NCBI GenBank assembly: GCA_006503535.1
Contig: QYRS01000010.1
Span: 2,294,001-2,358,000, forward strand
Direction: 5' to 3'
Origin: Arthrinium phaeospermum
Lineage: Eukaryota > Ascomycota > Sordariomycetes > Amphisphaeriales > Apiosporaceae
DNA: 64,000 bases
Below are positions 21,744 through 33,237 of the stretch, piece after piece. Within the stretch, counting starts at the first letter, position 1; the number at the start of each line of letters is the position of its first letter. The notes beneath the pieces were generated by a model. It was not told the origin of the DNA, made no database searches, and saw nothing but the letters and a program-made list of their open reading frames with translations. Made by a program: the position numbers and the translations under genes.

Positions 21744-24048
21744 TATTGATTGATATGAGCGTGATCAATCGTCCAATGCGACGAGATATGTGTCATACAT
21801 TGGACATACAGAGAGACGGCATGAAACTAGGCGGTATATATACTAATGTCATTTGATACTATGCGCTTAGTCTAAAAGGATTGTTTCCCTTGTATTAGAT
21901 CGTAAGTGTGCTTTGTACCATCTTTCATGCAAGAAGCTCCTTTGTGCATTGTGCTGGTGAAGCCATCCTTGTTTGTCTAGGAGCGCGAGCATGGAACTAT
22001 CTGAAATTCACCACTCTGTGAAAAAGTTTCGTTGGACCCGACCTTGCCGGTCGAAACTGTTCCACATCAAAGTGCGGAGTATTGAAACCCCTTATCAGAT
22101 ACCATATGATTTCGGATAGGCTGAAAACCACGATTCTAGTGGCACTGTACAAATATCCCATCCGTTTGATTCCATACTGAGAAGGCTATGGTAGGCTACA
22201 CTCATGTCGGTTTGAGGGCTTGCGGTGATGTCCTTACGCACTGGGCCGAGTGTTAATAGCAACCCTGAAAGGCGTTGTCACATGGCCGGAATCCGATGTA
22301 ACAGATGAGTACAACCCTGGCGGCAAAGATCTCTTGCAAAAGCGTGATGTTAGTACGCACGGTGGCGAATGCATGGTTCATCTAATCCCACGCTTGCAGT
22401 CACGTCTTGTGTGCATCAATCAGCTATTGGTGTTCAGTAATACAGTTGGTTGGAAATACTCCGTGCAAGTCTGATGTAATAACACGAACACCATCGGTGA
22501 GCTGTCAACACAATAACGAAGGTTGTATAGAGTAACAATGAAGAGAAAACAGGGGTCTCTTCGGTTGCTATACGTTGGCCATCAACTCGCTAGTATATCT
22601 CCCCGAGCACCGCGCCGAGACTAGGGAGCGACCCGCTATTGAAGTCGGCATGAACTACGGCTGTAGTCAGTTTCATCCGATAGTGGAGCTCCTGTTTTCA
22701 GTATCTGTCCGGCGATGATGCCGGTCATCCAAGGTCACGTGGCGAGTCTACGTAGACCATTCAAAGGGTATGATAGGCTCGAGATTAAACATCACATTTC
22801 CCACTAGCCGACAATCTGGGTGTGTCACAGCCTAAGCAGTAGATTCTGAGTGCGCCAAGTAGCATCGCAGACCACAAGTTCTGATCAGGATACTCCACTT
22901 CACGTGGTAGTTCGCAGAAAACGTTGAAGAAGCTAATTGAGGAACGTACACCAGAGCCGTCGATTGAGTTGTTCATCGAAACTTGACCCCGGATAGCTAT
23001 CGAGGCTTTGAAGATGCGAAAGGCAATCGTTCTGTGCCTTACTTAGCCGTTGTAAGCAGTGTGGCGGGCGATGACCAAATCGTGGCACTTTTGACAACTT
23101 ATGCACCGCTGCGCGGTAGCCGCAACCAGACTCGCGGAATTATTGGTGACAGCTTCTTGCTGGTCGTTTGCGGCAAATGCGCGCCCAAAGGGAAAACGAT
23201 CAAGTGCATCCCCGTCCATGTTTACTAATGCGCCGAAATATGCTTACTTAGATAATCAGACGATGCGAAAAGCCACCTATCAACAAATACGGCAATCGCT
23301 TTGCAGTTGGTTGGTCACAAGCCCTGTCGAGATTTTTATTTTCCTTCCAATTGCGGTCGCGCAGCCCTCCGAGAACAGGGGGACCGGACAGGGGGGACCC
23401 CCTAGGCTGCTAGGGGGCTTTTAGGGGACCACATGGCCACATGCCAGCATGCCGCCAGCAATCTGGCCAAGATCCTCCAATTGCCAATCAATCCCCACTC
23501 CCACCGATTCCCCAATGCGCACTCTCAAAATGGCATCCCCAAGTGCCAAGTGTTACTGGATTTAGAAGGTGCCATCGCTTGGGCCAATGAGAGGCCAGAA
23601 AGGCCAATCGCATCTACATTAAATCTACTCTATCGAGGGGGAAAGGGTGACGGTGTCCTGTCATGTTGTCTTGGCTAAAAAGGGAAAGAAGCAATCGGGT
23701 GTTACTCACGAACCATGGATTGAGCGGCACTCGTTCCCTCGTATGCTGCGCGTAGGTAAGGACTTAAATACCGACTGCTTCCTCCGTGTCTTCTTTCGCG
23801 GAGAGGAAATGAAGCTGCCATCATCGTTCGTTTTGTCAAGTTGCAAGTGTGGAGGTAGGAAATCACGAGAAACTTCTTTTCCGTTCCGCTCTTTAGTCCA
23901 CTTTTCTTTTCCCCCTTCGCTCCGGCCGCGGCGGCGGTGTACCCAGGCACAAGCACCTCTTCCAGCAACAAACCACCGAGACCCATCCAACAACAGCAAT
24001 ATCATCACCTCAGGAAGTGAAAGCGCCAAGCACGAAACAGGAACCAAG
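21744..24048. other. Intergenic; promoter and leader of the thioredoxin-like gene at the right end
   Basis: About 2.3 kb. From 21,750 to 23,400 there are only short spurious frames. A homopurine/homopyrimidine-rich block (23,370-23,415, GGGG/CCCC runs) is notable. From about 23,880 a CT-rich stretch followed by a CA-rich leader up to the ATG at 24049 looks like a fungal core promoter and 5' UTR. Confidence 0.4.
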
Positions 24049-24806
24049 ATGCCTATCCTTCGAAGCTTCGATCTGCCCGAGTCGCCAGAGGCGCTGAGCA
24101 TCCCCTACCCGAAACCGGTGTTCCTCCTCTTCATCGCGTCCAAGGACCCCGCCACGGGCCAGTCGTGGTGCCCCGACGTCCGGGCTTCGTGTAAGTCTCA
24201 ATGTGATGGCATCACCTAGGATGATTTTGAAGCGGCTGGGGTGCATGTGATTGGGGTGGTGGCGGTCGGCAATTCACTCATGCCGTCGCGGTGTTTTGCG
24301 TCAAACGCTCTTGCTTCATGACGACTGAAGAAGTCAATCCATGCGTCTCTCATGGCCACCAATCGCCCAATGAGAGACGTATAGATATGAGTTCGGGACC
24401 CGTGACTTGTATACTTGGGCGATTCACTGACCGAAGGTTGAACTACATGCAGTGCCGCACATTGAGGCAGCCTTCTCCGCCAACGACGCGCCTACCGTAG
24501 GCTTCGTCGAGGTCGGACAGAGACCCGAGTACGTACCTCTCCGACTTACACGCCATGACCCCCCTTCCCCTCTCCTGCTCCCACCATCCCATCATTGACC
24601 ATACTGTGACTGGGAGAGCCGATCCCGGTGCTGACCTCTGCCGCAGATGGAGGGAGCGCACCAACGTGTTCCGCACCAAGTGGAACGTGAACAACGTCCC
24701 GACGCTGGCGCGTTTCGAGCTGGTCAAGGGCAAGGTCATCGAGAAGGGCCGCATGACCGAGGACGGCATCATGAGCCCGGAGACATTGAAGGCGTTCATG
24801 GCTTGA
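24049..24806 (+). CDS. TXNDC17/TRP14-like thioredoxin-fold protein (DUF953)
   Basis: Three exons, 24049-24190, 24453-24528 and 24647-24806, give 125 residues with all phases matching (donors GTAAGT and GTACGT; acceptors CATGCAG and CCGCAG). The fold is recognisable from PVFLLFIASKDPATGQSW, the active-site motif WCPDV, VGFVEVGQRPEWRERTNVFR and the cis-proline region NVNNVPTLARFE. Mammalian TRP14 has WCPDC and reduces disulfides and nitrosothiols in the cytosol. Here the second Cys is Val, leaving a single active-site Cys near residue 41, so a monothiol mechanism or non-redox role is likely. The start is the first ATG after a CA-rich leader. Confidence 0.88.
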
Positions 24807-25086
24807 GGAGATGACGTTGAATGGGGGACGGTAGAACGTAAAGCGGAGGGACTTGCATGATGCATGGATGGGGGACCCGGTCTGGCGTATCGCGCTGCTG
24901 TTTTGAATGGGAGGATTCGCTCTCTATCTATCTCTCTGTCTTCCGTCTTTCTCTTCTAATGGTGTGGCGTCTATGCTCGCATGTCTCCTCTCTCCAGACT
25001 CTTGACGGAACCGCAAGTGAATGCCCAACACAGCCAGCTTCAACAGATCCAGACCACCTGCAAAGTGCTCTCTGCAAGTCACGCCC

Positions 25087-26950
25087 TCACAATCGAGCAT
25101 TCTCCGCATGCTGCTGACCCGCACCCTCCCCCTCCCTCTCCAGCCTCGCCGCCGCCTCCGCATTGAGCCTCTCCCACATCCGCTTCCTCAACTCGTGCCC
25201 CTCCGCGAAGGCATCAATCCAAGCCCGGTCGAACGGCGGCAGCCTCCTCCCCCGTCCCGGCGCCCCCTCGCCGGCCAGCCCGCGCAGCGTCTCGAAGTAG
25301 TCCTCGAAGTCCGGGTGCACGAGCGTGAACCCGGCCCCGTCGCCGCGGGCCGCGACGCGCTCCGCCTCCCACCGCGCCATCGCCTCGCCCGTGGGCAGCG
25401 GTTTGTTCAAGCGGTCGGCCAGCAGCCGCGCCGCCAGCACCGCCTGCCACTCGAAGATCTTGAACGTCAGCCCCGCGCCAACGGCGCCCACGAACAGCAG
25501 GGTCGGGTCGTGGCGCCAGACGACGTGCTGCCAGAGGTCCGGGACGCGGTTGTTGCGCACCGTCGGCACCACGCCCGCCTCTGCCCTCGAAGAGGAGGAG
25601 GGGTCGGACGGGGCGAAGAAGGGGAGGGTCCAGCTGAAACCCGTGCCGAAGATGATGTTGTCGACGTCGGGGATCACGGTGCCGTCGATCAATTCCACTT
25701 GCGCTTTCGTGGTGGGCGTCGCGCCTGTCGGCTTCGACACGGTGACCCGCTTGATCGATGGGCATTGGTGGATGCGCGGGTGGTGGAACGCGCCGTCGCC
25801 GAAGTAGCGGTTCATGGTGTGGCCGATGATGACGGCGTGCGTCGACGCTGCTACTTCCGCCAGGTCGAAGGCGATATCGGCTGCACTGTACGTCGCATCG
25901 CGTTAGTCCATTAGCTACTCGAGCATGCTAGATGAGGTGTATGCCAGGCCAAGCCGACTGTAAGACTTACGAGACAGAAGCTCCGACCACGACCACGTGC
26001 TGTTACCATACCCCCCGCCGTTAGCTTCTCGTGTTATTCGGGTAGTTGATGATAACGAATGGGAGGGATTCACCTTATCCCGGTAAGCATCGCGGCCGCG
26101 GTAATGCTTGCTATGCAACACACTCCCCGGCCGCGCCCCCTGCATCTCCTCGAGCCCCTCGACGGCGGGGATGTACGGGACCGAGTAGTGTCCGCTCGCG
26201 ACGACGACAGCATCGAACCACTCGACCCACCACTCATCCGGCTTCTCTCCCTTGCCATCTCCTCCTTCCTCTTCTTTCCGTAGGGTGACCCTCCACTCGG
26301 CACCGACCTTCTCGACCCGCTCCACCGTGGTGTTGTACGAAACCCCCACCACCGCGCCGTCCTCGTCGTCGTGGCCGCCACCCTCCTCGTGCCTACGGAC
26401 CAGCCCGTCCACGTACCGCCGCAGCACATCCCAGTGCCGAAACGGCGTGTCGGCGCCGTGCAGGGCGACGGAGCGCGCGCTCCGCTCGGCCGCGATGGGC
26501 TCGCCGCTGAACTGCATGGCGAGGTCCGAGACGTTGGTCTCCAGGTACGGGTAGATGTGCGGCTCGGTCCAGCGGTGTCGTTTCGGCCTCGCCGCCCGCA
26601 CCGGCTGCTGCTTCTCCTGCCCAGCGCCGCCAGACAACACTGGGATGTCGTCTAATGGCGCATCGGCCGTCCGGCTGGCCAGGCTCTCGAAATCAGAGAG
26701 CACAGGTGGCGGCGCGTCGTCGCTTAGCCTGGAACCAAGACTGGTCAGCTAGGTGTACCGGTGAGGTAGGTAGATAGGTATTGAGCCAGATCGGCTGGGG
26801 AGATTACCAGCATCCTCCGGGCGCCTCGCGGCGTTCGAACACCCGGATGGTGTCGAATGCCTTCTCCTGTGCCAGAGCGTCAATGGTGATGGCGCCCGCG
26901 GGCCCAGCGCCAATCACGGCGACTCTCTTGACGGCGCCGATGGCTGGCAT
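25087..26950 (-). CDS. Flavin-containing monooxygenase-like protein
   Basis: Four exons, 26950-26808, 26728-26074, 25999-25971 and 25885-25087, give 541 residues with all phases consistent. The FAD-binding Rossmann motif is GAGPAGA at residues 14-20. The expected ring-of-Trp motif PGGCW is split by intron 1. Next come WTEPHIYPYLETNVSD, the HSKHYRGRDAYRDK segment, and the NADPH-binding motif VVVVGASVSAADIA, whose core is encoded by a 29-nt micro-exon. A later FGTGFSWTLPF matches the conserved FMO TG motif. Such enzymes oxygenate N- or S-containing substrates using NADPH and O2, usually in the cytosol or at the ER. No tailoring cluster is evident nearby, so the substrate is unknown. It is convergent with the thioredoxin-like gene. 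Confidence 0.9.
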
Positions 26951-27765
26951 GTCGGCCAATTCGTCCTGCAATAACAACTCAGATACAAAAAGAAAACCAA
27001 TAAACTAAAAGCAAATATAAGCCAAGTAAAACACTCGCTCTACTATAGATTTATCTAAAAACGAATGGCTCTGTTTTCTAGTCTCTATTGTGTCCACATG
27101 CGTGCGTTGCGGGGGGCGGGCGGGCGGATGGACGGGCCCCTGATCTGAGTTGGCAAAATAAATGGCGCCATGGGCCGAGAAAATTAGTTGCTTCCAGCCC
27201 GCTTAGCGGCGGGTGTTGCCACCACCCAACTGCCCAAGGTCGCACGCTATCTTGGCATGCTGATTGATAAACAACAGAGATGTATGCAATTCGTTGCAAT
27301 GCGCCAATGATACCTGGTTACGTTCTATTTCTCATTTGAATATACAGTCTATTGCTAGTAGTATTGTCATGACGTCTTGCTGTATTGCACGCCATGTGTT
27401 GCAGGTCGCCAAGATAAGCCGGGTAACTTCAGCTCACTGAGCTGAGCTGAGAGCTAGGACTCTAGTCGGGATAGAACACATCGTCGCATTGCCATCAGAC
27501 GAGAATATATTGAATGGAAAGCATTCTAGGCCATCTCTATACCTAGCCTTAGATATCTAGCTAACCGAAAAGCCAAAGATAAGAGTCGACCATGGTCGAT
27601 CTGATTATCGCCATGTCAACTCAAGTCTTCGCTGCCATGGCTTTAGCCGAAATTATCGTGATCAGCAGCTCTGTCAATTACCATGCCCGCCGACGAGTTT
27701 TACTTATACCAGAAGAAAACAACACGAAATTCAATACCTGCATACTGTGTTATTGATTTACACGT
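26951..27765. other. Intergenic, nothing recognised
   Basis: About 0.8 kb between two minus-strand genes. It contains the FMO promoter (A/T-rich near 26,980-27,060) and the 3' flank of the HET gene. No gene or repeat was recognised. Confidence 0.4.
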
Positions 27766-29588
27766 TCATCGTGTTTGCAGGATCATTGACTGCTGTGAAT
27801 CGACCATTCCACACGGGACGCCCGCCTCACCCAGCATGATAGCAACTTGTACTACATGAACCTGCTCCTCGGGCTCGAAGCCGAGTCCTGGTAACGTGCC
27901 GGATTCAATGGATACACTGAGTTTGAAATCCAACCACTCTCCCTTGTCATTGTAGCCCCGAACTTCTCCATAATCGTAAGCCCAGCCCACCATCTTGGTG
28001 GAATGTAGGGTTGGGTCAGCGCCCTTCCTCACCTCGCACCAAGGTTCGGATAAGTCGTTAAGCCCGCAGAGTATCGAAATGCTCTCGTGGTCAGAATAGT
28101 AGTGGAACCGTGGCATTCCGAGCAAACCGACGAACCCGGGACGCTCGAGTGTGAAAAAGAGGTAGTTGGCACGGTCATAATGTGTGCTCGGTTGTGCTTT
28201 GATATCATCCGGTGTGAAGTAATCCTGGGCGTCGCCTACGAATCTGAAGATGATAGCACCTTTCCGAACTGTTTGGGCTGTGAGAAACCCCGGCTCTGCC
28301 ACAATGTAGATATGATCGGATGCTGGAGACTGCAATTGTGAAAACAATCTGATACCACTGTAGAATTGGTCAATTGGGGAAGCTATAGCCAGACATCCTT
28401 CACACCGTGCGTCAGCCGCGCAAGGGTGCAAAACTTGCAGCGATCGGCTAGGCCACGATTGAACCACAGTCAGATGAAACAGACTGATATAAAACAGTTC
28501 ACTTACCTCGCAGTTTGACCAATGTCGTCGTATGGATAGACGGATAGTTTTGGTCGCGAAAGCCTCGAGAACATGCTGGGCCCGCATTGACATAGATCTA
28601 TACCCACCTCTTCCAACCCGCGTTCTCCCAGAAGCCTGTATCCTAGCCTCAGGAAGTAAACACGTTGGCCTCGCTGTACATCCATGTATACTTTCAACCT
28701 ATTCGCCAATTTAATGCCACTGTTAGTTGTAGAAAATTCGTCGTCAAAAACAGAATCGCCGGTTCTTTCTATTGGCCGGCTATCGGTGAAAAGCTCAGGC
28801 CCGGGCGCTAGTAATCCAATCCGAACGCAAGATTGTTGGATCCATCCCAGGGCCGAGAAGATTTGGGTGTTCCTGGGGATCCAGGCGAAAATACTCAGAT
28901 CGTTCGTGGTCTTGATGATCTCTTGTTGCAGCCGGACGAATGCCCGGGTTCCTTCGCCATAGAGCATCGGCATGTTCACACCGAATATACCCAACAGGGA
29001 ATAAGCCCTGTCTTCGACCCTCGTCGTCACGCGCGACGCAGCCCATGACATCCGACGAGAGATGGGTACGCTCGAGAGACGGCGTCTTCCATAAAGCACA
29101 TCGGGATCAATCTGGGTGATGTCACAAATCCCGCCATCCCCATCCCTTTTTCGCCAGTCACAATCGAAGAACAACACCTTCTTCGGCGCGATCAGTTCCT
29201 GCAGCGTCCATCCTCTGGTGACCCAGCGAGACTTCTCCAATCCATGCCACAATTCTTCATCTGGTAGCATGTCGGATATGTAGGCGTAGCAGACTTCAGA
29301 ATGCTCGTACCATTGGAACATCGAATTCAGAGCCTCGTTGAGTTCGGCTGAAGAGCTTTTGTCGACGCAGCATGTGTCGATCCAGATCCACTCGAGGTCA
29401 TCGTCAGCTGCTGTTTGGCATGCCTGTCGCATCTTGAGGAAGCCAGCCTTGGTCCGGGCGTGCCCGAGGTTCGCGATGTCGGCAAAGAGAACTTCGTCAT
29501 CTTGCCAAGTATGCGAAAGAATGGCATAACGTGGTGGGGTGCCATTGAAGTCCTTCAGTGTAAGGTCCCTGGTATGAAGAAGTCGCAT
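27766..29588 (-). CDS. HET-domain (heterokaryon incompatibility) protein
   Basis: Exons 29588-28507 and 28447-27766 (60-bp intron, GTAAGT donor, CCTAG acceptor, phase restored as AGC) give 587 residues. The start MRLLHTRDLTLKDF is typical for HET proteins; an in-frame upstream start would add 24 residues without homology. HET motifs in order are YAILSHTW (residues 21-28), WIWIDTCCVDKSSSAELNEA, EVCYAYISDM, WVTRGWTLQELIAPK and VEDRAYSLLGIFGVNMPMLYGEG. The C-terminal half is not assigned to a domain. HET proteins trigger cell death on fusion of incompatible hyphae in Neurospora and Podospora, so an allorecognition role is expected by family. No NACHT or WD40 domain is attached. Confidence 0.9.
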
Positions 29589-30393
29589 GTTCTTGAGCCG
29601 ATACCAGACAGGCGAATGAAGAAAAAGGAAGTCATGGTGAGACTCTATCGTTGGAGACAAATTAACCGACCTCGGGGTATTCGTGGCCTGACTTCTGCAT
29701 TGCCCAGCACTTCACAACAGCCAATCGCGCACGAGATTGCTGTTGACCTCCAATTGAGCAGCGTCGATGTCTAGGTAGATACAGGTTCCGTCATTGTCAC
29801 AATAAACATGTCGGTGGGAAGAGAGGCTCAGAAAACGAGTCAATTACACGTAGAAGTCTAGCAGGAACATATGATGCCCCAAAAAGAAAGAAAACTTCCC
29901 ACGTGGCGCCAAGCATTGCGAAGCTGATATGGTGTACGATATCCGGAAGTATTTTGTAATTCAAATGGGATGGACTTGGTGTCAGTGCGCCTGTCAGCCA
30001 GCGCCTTGAATTGATTGGGGTGCTAAAACGAGGGAAAGTCCCCACCTTGGACACGCGCCGGCATGTGCAGCAGGCGATGACGACAACCCGTTTCCGGGGG
30101 GCTGTGCATCGCCTTGAATCTTGAATGGCCATGCGTCGCAACCCAACAACTTGATCTGACTTCTTCATTTCCAGATCTCACTATTCTTGTAGATCACTTC
30201 CTCTCAATTACTTCTCCAATATCCATCCATCACTCACTCTCACTCACTACTAGAACATCTGCCTTTCGCTGGTACGTCAGTCAACAACGACAACGCTGAA
30301 CGAACCCACTCTCCCTACCACAATTGAACTAACAACTTGGCGGTCAGCAGAAACCCAAACATCACTTACCACCAAACCATCAATACCATCATC
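29589..30393. promoter_or_regulatory. Divergent promoter region with a probable 5' UTR intron of the small Cys-rich gene
   Basis: The left part serves the HET gene and the right part the small gene at 30394. A CT-rich block with repeated CTCACT (30,220-30,250) looks like a strong fungal core promoter. After it, GTACGT at 30,272, a GAACTAAC branch at about 30,327 and CAG at 30,347 suggest a 76-bp intron in the 5' UTR. Confidence 0.45.
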
Positions 30394-30570
30394 ATGGCCT
30401 GCGGATCCTCCCACGCGACGCTCGTCAACCGCAACGGCCCCGGCAGCGCCGCCTCGTCCACCATCGAGAGCATCATCAACAAGCCCGCCGACGGCTCCGG
30501 CAAGACCAAGTGCATCGAGTGCGACGGCTACGAGTGCTGCTGCATCCCCATCCCCTGCACCGTCATGTAA
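30394..30570 (+). CDS. 58-residue cysteine-rich protein, unknown function
   Basis: The ATG at 30394 follows a CA-rich leader. The frame starts MACGSSHATLVNRNGPGS. The C-terminal third holds Cys residues in the pattern CIECDGYECCCIPIPC. Nearly every codon ends in C or G, a bias stronger than in neighbouring genes and typical of highly expressed fungal genes. There is no signal peptide. The clustered Cys residues could bind metal (metallothionein-like) or be lipidated, but no specific family is claimed. The opposite strand is open only because of the codon bias. Confidence 0.7.
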   Translation: MACGSSHATLVNRNGPGSAASSTIESIINKPADGSGKTKCIECDGYECCCIPIPCTVM

Positions 30571-31069
30571 AGGGGGCCGGGCAAACCAAGCATGGAAACG
30601 GCGGGAATATACATACAGACTCGGTTGAGACAGCCGGGAAGGGAAGGGAAGCATACGAATTGACGTCCAGAACAAGAACGCGTCCACGCCAGGAGACGAA
30701 TAGATACCAGACTGAGAGAGATAGCAAGTCAACAAAGAAGAAGCATTTGATATAATGACCGAGTAATCTGTATTCATTCCCTGGTCCTTAGCTATAGCCC
30801 ATCTCCAAGGCTATGCAAGAAAACACCCATGTTCCATAAAACGCCCTCGCAATGCAATCATGCCCACCCTTCCTCCCGCAAATTCAAGCCGCCTGGCAAA
30901 CGTCGCAGAGCTGTTGCTCCATCACGTCTGGTGCTGTTTGACTCGCCCACCACACTCCGGAGCACAAATACATCCTGTTTCCGCAGATGCCACAGAAATG
31001 CCGAGAGCCGACGAAGTCAAACAGCAGCTCTTCATCACCAGCGTCCTTCTCGTCGTCCCCAACCATTCT
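30571..31069. other. Intergenic, 3' flanks of two converging genes
   Basis: About 0.5 kb holding the 3' UTRs of the Cys-rich gene and of MED7. No other feature recognised. Confidence 0.4.
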
Positions 31070-32012
31070 CTAGTTGGCCGGGTCGACAAGCATCCCCCAC
31101 ATCTCCCCCTCGAGCTCGCCCATGCCTCGACCGGCAGCAGCGGCAGGCGCCTTCGTATTAGCTCCAGTAGCAGTAGTAGCAGCTGCCACCACCTCTTCCT
31201 GGTCGATCTTGAGGCTGCCCAGCCCCTCCAGCATGCGCTCGACCTTCTCCTTGCTGTCGCGGATGGCCGTCGTCTCGGCGCGCAGCCGGTCGAGCTGCGC
31301 CTGCATCGTGGCAATAAGGGACTCTCGGGCCTGGTGGGGGCGGTACTCGTTGATGAGGTGGTGGAAGTTGTAGAAGAGGTCGCGGATGTCCTTGACTTTG
31401 TCGGCGGCCTGGTTTTTTTAACTCTCGTCGTTAGCATGTATATAAAAATTACAGATGCAAGAAAGGGAACGGAAATTCAAAAGATAGAAGATGAGGAATC
31501 AAAGCGTGTGTACTCACGTCCATGGCATTCTGCCCCAAGACCCCCACGAGCTCCAAGAAGTTCAGCAGCAGACTCTTGGCAATGCGCTTCAGCACCGTCG
31601 CGCGGTCGAAGTGCTTATCATCGCGCTCGCCGTCGGCCAGGAGCCCGCCATTGGCCACGACGGGCCGGATCTCGCCGCCCTCCTCGAGCTTGGGGAGGGG
31701 CTGCACGAGGCGGTAGGGGTCGCCGAAGATGCGCCAGGCGCCCTCGTCGGGCGGCAGGGGCGGCTGCAGGTTTCGCAGGTTCGGCGGCAGGCCCGTCAGC
31801 CGTTGGGTGATTGGGTCGTTCTCGTCTTTGCTGTCGGTCTTGGGTGTGCTATTCGAGGGGGGGTTGCTGGTCTCGGCGCGCTCGCGCTTCAGGTCCGCGA
31901 GGCGCGCGAGGTTGTCGGCCGTGAAGTCCTTGTAGAAGGGCGGCGGGCGCGGCCAGGTCGAGGTGATCTGGTCCATGTCCTGCATTTCCTGGTTCTCGTT
32001 TGGGTCGGCCAT
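31070..32012 (-). CDS. MED7: Mediator of RNA polymerase II transcription subunit 7
   Basis: Exons 32012-31518 and 31408-31070 (109-bp intron, GTGAGT donor, CCAG acceptor, phase 0) give 277 residues. Diagnostic MED7 sequence includes STWPRPPPFYKDFTADNL near the N-terminus, GAWRIFGDPYRLVQPLP, LLLNFLELVGVLGQN, and in exon 2 IRDLFYNFHHLINEYRPHQA. A coiled-coil segment follows (MQAQLDRLRAETTAIRDSKEK). MED7 pairs with MED21 as the hinge of the Mediator middle module and acts in the nucleus. Fungal MED7 is usually 220-280 residues, so the length fits. The C-terminal Ala/Thr-rich linker is not conserved. Confidence 0.95.
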
Positions 32013-33237
32013 CGTGGCTGGGTGTACTGCCCGTCGGGCGGCAGTGGTGGGTATCGGTTAAATGTTTGGTTCGTAGAAAAGGTAAGGCAAGTCCTTGTTT
32101 GCCAGACGGCCGCCGGAAATGGATACGTGTGTGCGACGTTGGGATCAATCACGGTAACGAAGCGCGGAAGAATGCGAGGCGGTGGCAATGCATCGCTTCT
32201 CCAGTGGGAACGAGTGCAATTGCGCCAAATAAGTAGGTTGGATCTCAATCAAGAACGGCAAGTTGACATGCGCACCCGAGAATGACGGATAACAAGGCTG
32301 AAAGGCTGAGTGAGGGCAAGCAGCAGCAAGCTGTAAAAAACGAGGGATGCACGGACTGCAGGTACAGTTTCGAGAGCTAGCGCCCGCCGTGGGGAAGCTT
32401 GGGGGCTTCTCGACCTTATTTCGACTTCAATCGCCCGTCCAATTTGGGGCATGATTAGCATCCGATGAAAAAGGGGGCGCTGAAAGCCCACCCACCACCA
32501 TGCCTCCAAAGGCACCGGGAAGGCTGCAGATACCTACATGCTAATTGTATCTGTCTGTATATAACCCGAACCAGTTCGACATAAAGCAAGTGCATAATAT
32601 CGCATCAATAGCCGATGTAAAGCAGAGGAGCTGCACCAGTCGGTCGGAATTATCTATGGATAAAGCCAGTCTTGGCCGACATCATGACAAGCAATCTGGC
32701 ACTCGAGCAGTTAATATATCAAGTGCGGAGGGATTGAAATTTCACAGCTCTTTAGGCCAAATAGCAGAGGTATCGCATATCAGCTCGCATAGATCCCGCA
32801 AAGAGAATATCCGCCTGTATTCCTGGTTCCTCTGGTTGAAAGATGTCGCGTTCCCCAACGCTAACCAAAGTCAAATATGCCGGCGAAACCACACCGCACG
32901 ATATATAATCAGTAGCAACAGAACCACAAGAAAAAGCTCACTTGCAAAACCACCAGTCTGTGTCAGGAACCCTCTTTTTTGCCACTCAATACAGTATCTC
33001 TCGCTTTCTTTCTTTCTTTCTGTCTCTCTCTCTCGGTCTCCTATCTATACAAATGCCACCAACCCCGGCGCCCGCCTCATCACCAGACGGAACCGAAGCC
33101 ACCGTGACCATGCATCATGCCAAACCGCAACCAATGCAAGAACAGAGAAATAAAGACCCGATGTACCAAAATACGCAGGGTATCTCGTCTCTTTTCTTCT
33201 TTTCTAGTAACCGCCCCTTCCCCTTCATTCCCAAGCT
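32013..33237. other. Intergenic with pyrimidine-rich tract
   Basis: About 1.2 kb. Left part: MED7 promoter. Near 33,000-33,040 is a (CTTT)n/(CT)n tract on the plus strand. The remainder shows no gene. Confidence 0.4.

Noticed and set aside
30277..30777. Minus-strand open frame of 166 codons over the small Cys-rich gene
   Set aside because: Produced by the extreme codon bias of the 58-residue gene; the minus reading is a low-complexity Asp/Val/Ala run.
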